Made by a program: the position numbers and the translations under genes. DNA of 64,000 nt from Pseudomonas khavaziana. GTDB lineage: Bacteria > Pseudomonadota > Gammaproteobacteria > Pseudomonadales > Pseudomonadaceae. The stretch spans positions 913,714 to 977,713 of the forward strand of contig NZ_JAHSTT010000001.1 of assembly GCF_019145205.1 (NCBI RefSeq), written 5' to 3'. This document shows positions 60,118-64,000 of the stretch, in pieces (position 1 is the first letter of the stretch; each line of letters opens with the position of its first letter). Below the pieces are notes generated by a model, which was not told where the DNA came from, did no database searches, and saw nothing but the letters and a program-made list of their open reading frames with translations.

Positions 60118-60879
60118 ATGTCAGCCTTGGTCAATCAGTTAGTCGCTCAGGTCATTGGCCTGGAAGTAGGGTTACTGAGCTGCCAGGCTCGCCTCGCCGC
60201 CGTCACCGACGATGAAGCCCTGCATGATTTGCGCACCACCGTGCGCCGCCTGCGCAGCCTGTTGCGTCCGTTGCGCGGCCTGCCAGGTGTCGAGCAACTC
60301 GAGTTGGCCGCCAAGGCGGTGGGTCAACTGACCACGCCGCTACGCGACCGAGAGGTCCTGGCGGCGTATTTGCATCAGCACGGATATCACGACGCGGCTG
60401 ATCGGCGTCTGCGCCTGCAACCAGAGACCTATCGCCAAGTGGCGCAGAGCGAGGAGTTGGCGCATCTGTTGCTGATTCTGGATGCCTTCCCCCGATTTAT
60501 CCGCGCGGCCCAGCACCAGAAACTGCTCAAGGGCCTGCGCCCGCGCATTGAGAAGCGCCTGGCCAAGCAATGGCAGAAACTCGGTGAAGCACTGAAGGAT
60601 CCTGAGCATGATCGCCACCGCCTGCGGTTGCTGATCAAGCGCGTGCGTTACGCCGCCGAGGCTTATCCCGAGCTGGACAAGTTGCCCGTCAACGCCATGT
60701 CGCGGTTGAAGAAGGCCCAGGGCGCACTGGGTGACTGGCATGACTGTTGGCAATGGCTGGCCCAGGCCGGGCACCAGCCGGACCTGCAACCCTGTGTAGC
60801 GGTGTGGCAGCGCACCATGCTCAAGGCGCAAGGTCGCGCTGATCGCGTGCTGGACAAACTCAGCGCCGATTGCTTTTGA
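60118..60879 (+). CDS. CHAD-domain protein
   Basis: This 253-residue all-helical protein has conserved histidines and arginines (DEALHDLRTTVRRLRSLLRPLRG, LRLLIKRVRYAAEAYPEL and LGDWHDCWQWL). These match the CHAD domain, which binds polyphosphate. It might localise to polyphosphate granules. It follows the lipoprotein gene by 41 bp. Confidence 0.88.
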   Translation: MSALVNQLVAQVIGLEVGLLSCQARLAAVTDDEALHDLRTTVRRLRSLLRPLRGLPGVEQLELAAKAVGQLTTPLRDREVLAAYLHQHGYHDAADRRLRLQPETYRQVAQSEELAHLLLILDAFPRFIRAAQHQKLLKGLRPRIEKRLAKQWQKLGEALKDPEHDRHRLRLLIKRVRYAAEAYPELDKLPVNAMSRLKKAQGALGDWHDCWQWLAQAGHQPDLQPCVAVWQRTMLKAQGRADRVLDKLSADCF

Positions 60880-60969
60880 AGTGGTCCGGTTTTTGGCCGG
60901 AATAGGCGCTGTGTCTGCCGGATTCGATGGTTAAGATCCCTCCATCGATTTTCTTGATGTGAGGTCGCC

Positions 60970-61767
60970 ATGCGCTTTAGTGATTTGCTCGATGCTGCCC
61001 GTAGCAACCCGCTGGATGTCACCATCCCGGCCGAATGGGCCCAGGGCCGTGCCACCTTTGGCGGCCTGGTCGCCGCCCTGCAATATGAGGCGCTGCGCGC
61101 CCAGGTGCCGGCGGATCGCCCCCTGCGCTCCTTGGCCATCACCTTTGTCGGCCCGGTCGCGCCGGATGTGCCCGCCAGTTATCAAGTTGAAGTGTTGCGC
61201 GAAGGCAAGGCCGTCAGCCAGTTGCTCGGCCGCGTGGTGCAGAACGGCGAAGTGGCGACTCTGGTGCAGGCCAGCTTTGGCGCATCTCGCGCGTCGGAAA
61301 TTGACGTGTCGAGCGAAGCGCCGCCGGTATTCAAACATTGGGATGAGTGTCAGGAGTTGCCCTACATCAAGGGCGTCACCCCTGAATTCATGCGCCATCT
61401 GGCGATGCGCTGGAGCGTCGGCGGCCTGCCGTTCACCGGTAACAAATCCCGCGACATGGGCGGTTGGGTGCGGTTGCGCGGGGATGTGAAAGAAGAGCCA
61501 CTGACCGAGGCGCACGTCCTCGCCCTGGTCGACGCCTGGCCGCCGGCCCTGCTGCCACACCTGAAAAAGCCTGCGCCAGGCAGCACCCTGACCTGGACCA
61601 TCGAGTTCATCCAGCCGCTGCAAGACCTGACCACCCTCGATTGGTGCCAATACCACGTCAACATCGAACATGCCCGCGACGGCTACGGCCATGCGGCCGC
61701 TGCGCTGTGGAGCCCGACCGGCGAGTTGATCGCCCTCAGTCGCCAGACCGTGGTGGTGTTCGCCTGA
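60970..61767 (+). CDS. Acyl-CoA thioesterase family protein (double hot-dog)
   Basis: This 265-residue protein has two hot-dog halves. The first contains WAQGRATFGGLVAALQYEAL, the second YGHAAAALWSPTGELIALSRQTVVVFA, the usual TesB/4HBT_3 end. It should hydrolyse an acyl-CoA; the chain length is unknown. GAGG precedes the ATG. Confidence 0.85.
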   Translation: MRFSDLLDAARSNPLDVTIPAEWAQGRATFGGLVAALQYEALRAQVPADRPLRSLAITFVGPVAPDVPASYQVEVLREGKAVSQLLGRVVQNGEVATLVQASFGASRASEIDVSSEAPPVFKHWDECQELPYIKGVTPEFMRHLAMRWSVGGLPFTGNKSRDMGGWVRLRGDVKEEPLTEAHVLALVDAWPPALLPHLKKPAPGSTLTWTIEFIQPLQDLTTLDWCQYHVNIEHARDGYGHAAAALWSPTGELIALSRQTVVVFA

Positions 61768-61770
61768 GCA

Positions 61771-62133
61771 TCAGTGCCGGTGACGCTGCCGCCAGGCGCG
61801 CCACCAGCCACCGCTCAACACAAAGCGCGGGAAGGTCACGAACTGCTCGACCACCAGCCGTTGCACCGCGTCTTTACGGTCACTGAACGGCTCACTGGCC
61901 TGGGCCTCCAGGCTATGACCATGACGCTGCAACGCCAGGCCTGCCACGATCCCCACCACACCGATGGCGAAGCTGGCCAGACTCAGGCTGAAAACCCCCG
62001 AGACGATCAGCAGAAATCCGACGATAAACAGTGGCACGGCAATCAGATGCAGTGCCAGGTTGGCCGGGTGTTGATGGTTTTGTGGGTAGTGACGCCATTG
62101 CCAGGCGGGGAGATTGGGGTGACGTTTGCCCAT
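61771..62133 (-). CDS. DUF962 / Mpo1-like membrane protein
   Basis: This 120-residue protein has two hydrophobic segments (about 26-46 and 50-68). The motif HPANLALHLIAVPLFIVGFL resembles the DUF962 (YGL010w/Mpo1) histidine motif. Mpo1 proteins are iron-dependent dioxygenases of 2-hydroxy fatty acids, but this short protein may differ. It is convergent with the thioesterase gene, with 3 bp between the stops. Confidence 0.55.
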   Translation of the reverse strand: MGKRHPNLPAWQWRHYPQNHQHPANLALHLIAVPLFIVGFLLIVSGVFSLSLASFAIGVVGIVAGLALQRHGHSLEAQASEPFSDRKDAVQRLVVEQFVTFPRFVLSGGWWRAWRQRHRH

Positions 62134-62255
62134 GGTGGTGAATCCTCTGTCCGTTGAAACAACTTGGAAGGAGTGTAGGCTGGGCTGGATAGTGGGGCGA
62201 ATTAGCCTTTGCTATCGCCCTCATAGTTGCGGTCCCGTAAATAAACTCATCATTT

Positions 62256-62681
62256 TTATAGGTTATCGTCTGACCAGTTGACATCTCCTGGTTCAGGGCA
62301 ATTTATATAGACTGACGGTCCAGATAGGGATAGCCATTTAGCCTTGAATTCAACAAGTGCATTTTTCGATTTTGCTGTGAAAAAGAAGTGCTCGCTCGCT
62401 TTCATTATTTCTATGGTGAAAATTTCCCTGAGAGGAAGGTTTGTTATTTTTAAGTCGGTGATGCTGGAACAAGACAGTCCAATTCTGCATGTGTTGTATC
62501 CTTTGTCTTTCCATTTTTCCGGCAGCCGGTCAGGAAAATCTGGTATGTCAAAGCCGATACCAAAATCATTCTGATCATTTTCTATATTTAACGAGCGGAT
62601 GTAGGCTTTTCCGATTTCAATAGGCTGACTGAACACTTTGTTGAAAAAGATAGAGCCATCAAGGTCATTCCAGTTTTTCAT
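62256..62681 (-). CDS. Probable Imm50-family immunity protein
   Basis: This 141-residue protein contains GFDIPDFPDRLPEKWKDKGYN, TCRIGLSCSSITDLKI and GPSVYINC, which I recognise as the pattern of Imm50, found downstream of polymorphic toxins. It is AT-rich compared with the core genes and follows another candidate immunity gene after an Rhs toxin. It may protect against a toxin tip no longer present. Confidence 0.6.
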   Translation of the reverse strand: MKNWNDLDGSIFFNKVFSQPIEIGKAYIRSLNIENDQNDFGIGFDIPDFPDRLPEKWKDKGYNTCRIGLSCSSITDLKITNLPLREIFTIEIMKASEHFFFTAKSKNALVEFKAKWLSLSGPSVYINCPEPGDVNWSDDNL

Positions 62682-62791
62682 TTTTTAAGATTTTATGTCA
62701 ATAGATCTGCAGGGGAGTTTCGGTCATTGTCGGGTTAGATTCAAAGACCAGAGGTGCCGTTCTGAGTATTTCTGAAACGTGCCTACTTTTG

Positions 62792-63424
62792 TCATATGCG
62801 TTCAACGCTGTAACCGCTTGCAATGACTGCAAGAACAGTCTCACCATTGCCAGACTTGAAGCAATAAGTTGTAATTGCCTCATTTGGGTCAATGCACACG
62901 TTCTCCTGCGAAAGAGTAGAGGTCTTTTCCTCATGCATATCGCATACTTTACTACCCGCTGAGCTTAATCTATGAAAGGAAATTAATTTGTGGAAGGTAA
63001 TTAAGAAGGTTTGTTCTTGCTGGTCCGTAAAGACCATTAATAGCTCATCTCGTTTAGCGGTCAGTTGATCGATGACTCCATCCGAAAAAGAGAATTTTCC
63101 TGTGTTGGAATGAGTTTTTTCTGTTGAAGCTGGTTTCCAGAATTTCAAGTCTAGTAAATGTCTTTCCATGTCATCCATATCATCGTCGCCGATAGAATCG
63201 TCAAAATGATGAGAAATTATCGTGCGAACCCTTGCAAGACGCTTGGTGACCTCGCAGTTGTCGATGAAGTCAGTAGTTGTTCTTCTATATTCTTCCACTG
63301 CGCCAGGTTTGTCAGCATAAAAGCTGCCCATTTTGTGAAGAGATATCAATATGAATTCAATTTCTTTCAAGGCTTCAAGCGCCTCCTCGCCTGTAAGTAT
63401 TATTTCTTTGTTTTTCTCTAGCAT
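62792..63424 (-). CDS. Candidate immunity protein for the Rhs toxin tip
   Basis: This 210-residue soluble protein is not assigned to a family. It is acidic in its first half (HHFDDSIGDDDMDDMERHLLDL). Its start codon overlaps the Rhs stop by one base (TAATG), the tight coupling expected of a cognate immunity gene. The frame ends SVERI at 62792; a second frame downstream, ending at 62698, reads ILRTAPLVFESNPTMTETP and could be a lost C-terminus after a frameshift. Confidence 0.6.
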   Translation of the reverse strand: MLEKNKEIILTGEEALEALKEIEFILISLHKMGSFYADKPGAVEEYRRTTTDFIDNCEVTKRLARVRTIISHHFDDSIGDDDMDDMERHLLDLKFWKPASTEKTHSNTGKFSFSDGVIDQLTAKRDELLMVFTDQQEQTFLITFHKLISFHRLSSAGSKVCDMHEEKTSTLSQENVCIDPNEAITTYCFKSGNGETVLAVIASGYSVERI

Positions 63425-64000
63425 TACTTTCTTCTCGTGAATGTAGGGTTATTTGTTTCTAAATTCCCTCTTACGGTTAGCTCCATGACGTTATACCTAG
63501 GGTTTTTCACCCATTCTAATCTTGATTCAGGTACATCCATCTCAATGTAGTCTCGACCCTTGCCTTTTGCAATTTGGTATTTATCTTGGGCGTCGACAGG
63601 ACTAAGTACCTTGTTTTTCGCAGGCTCGAGATACACTCTATTGTTATCTTGAGCCAATATCACGCCATCTTTTTCAATTCCTTTCGATCCTTTCCTATTT
63701 GTGTAGTGCCTAACCCGAACCGTTTTCTCTGGCGTTGATGCTGGTGCGGGCAGCGTTGGCTCGCCATTGTTAGCTTTCGCGTGTTTTGTCGAATCATCGA
63801 CACTATGAGTTGGTTTGCAGCCATCCCCGCCAGGACACGAGTTCAACCCCAACGGGTCTATCCAGCCTGTCGGATTTGGCGCGTATCGGTAAGCGTTGAC
63901 CCCACCCGCCAACTTCACTGGGTCTGGTGTGAGGTAGCGACCAATATCCGGATTGTAGTAGCGATGGCGGTTGTAGTGCAGTCCGCTTTCCTGATCGAAG
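63424..64000 (-). CDS. Rhs protein C-terminus with HYD1-type ART-like toxin tip, partial
   Basis: The leftward frame is open to the window edge. It begins with the Rhs core end (FDQESGLHYNRHRYYNP, DIGRYLTPDP, NAYRYAPNPTGWIDPLGLN). After a variable linker comes a tip of about 100 residues: RVRHYTNRKGSKGIEKDG, NRVYLEP and KGRDYIEMDVPESRLEWV. The HYT start and tyrosine and acidic positions resemble the HYD1 ADP-ribosyltransferase-like toxin domain. It is probably delivered by a type VI secretion system. The N-terminal bulk lies outside the window. Confidence 0.82.
   Translation of the reverse strand, partial: FDQESGLHYNRHRYYNPDIGRYLTPDPVKLAGGVNAYRYAPNPTGWIDPLGLNSCPGGDGCKPTHSVDDSTKHAKANNGEPTLPAPASTPEKTVRVRHYTNRKGSKGIEKDGVILAQDNNRVYLEPAKNKVLSPVDAQDKYQIAKGKGRDYIEMDVPESRLEWVKNPRYNVMELTVRGNLETNNPTFTRRK

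Overview
The window is chromosomal DNA from a Pseudomonas of the fluorescens type. The evidence is gene order and repeats: ubiG-mupP-yciK, mtaD/mtnA, the gyrA-serC-pheA-hisC-tyrA/aroA-cmk-rpsA aromatic supra-operon, an O-antigen locus placed just after ihfB and ending with wbpM next to a comEA-like gene, kdpFABC/DE, and many REP palindromes with the cores GGGAGCAAGCCCCCTCCCAC or GGAGCGAGCTTGCTCGCGA. No rRNA, tRNA or CRISPR array was recognised.

Layout. (1) 1-8.9 kb: the tail of a purine/uracil-type permease, then a plant-signal-type locus. It holds a LuxR solo flanked by two proline-iminopeptidase-like hydrolases and followed by a complete peptide ABC transporter (two permeases, two ATPases, one binding protein). 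A 20-bp lux-box-like palindrome lies in front of each peptidase gene. This matches the known PipR/pip arrangement of plant-associated pseudomonads. (2) 9.0-13.8 kb: yciK, mupP, ubiG and mtaD leftward, mtnA rightward. The mtnA product lacks the expected catalytic cysteine. (3) 14.3-25.2 kb: gyrA and the aromatic/serine/histidine block, with two fusion enzymes, ending in cmk and rpsA. (4) 25.3-26.3 kb: a small lipoprotein, ihfB and a LapA-domain protein.

(5) 26.6-41.4 kb: a visibly AT-rich Wzx/Wzy O-antigen cluster. It has wzz, rmlA, rmlC, three genes for a dTDP-3-acetamido-3,6-dideoxyhexose (probably Fuc3NAc), wzx, three glycosyltransferases, wzy, a WbpV-like dehydrogenase, a WbpL-like initiating transferase and wbpM. 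No rmlB or rmlD is present. (6) 41.4-46.0 kb: a dead IS66 fragment, a 500-bp stretch of debris, and a leftward three-gene module (GtrB-like transferase, EamA-type small flippase, DUF2142 membrane protein) that looks like an O-antigen glucosylation or serotype-conversion unit. (7) 46.4-50.1 kb: comEA-like gene, a GntR regulator with a DUF1989 protein, an overlooked 55-codon membrane protein, and an ethanolamine permease.

(8) 50.4-58.5 kb: kdpFABC, kdpD and kdpE for high-affinity potassium uptake, with REP elements separating C from D and D from E. (9) 58.5-62.1 kb: patatin-like phospholipase, lipoprotein, CHAD protein, thioesterase and a DUF962 membrane protein. (10) 62.2-64.0 kb: the C-terminal end of an Rhs protein carrying a HYD1-type ADP-ribosyltransferase-like toxin tip, followed by two candidate immunity genes. 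The Rhs gene runs off the right edge.
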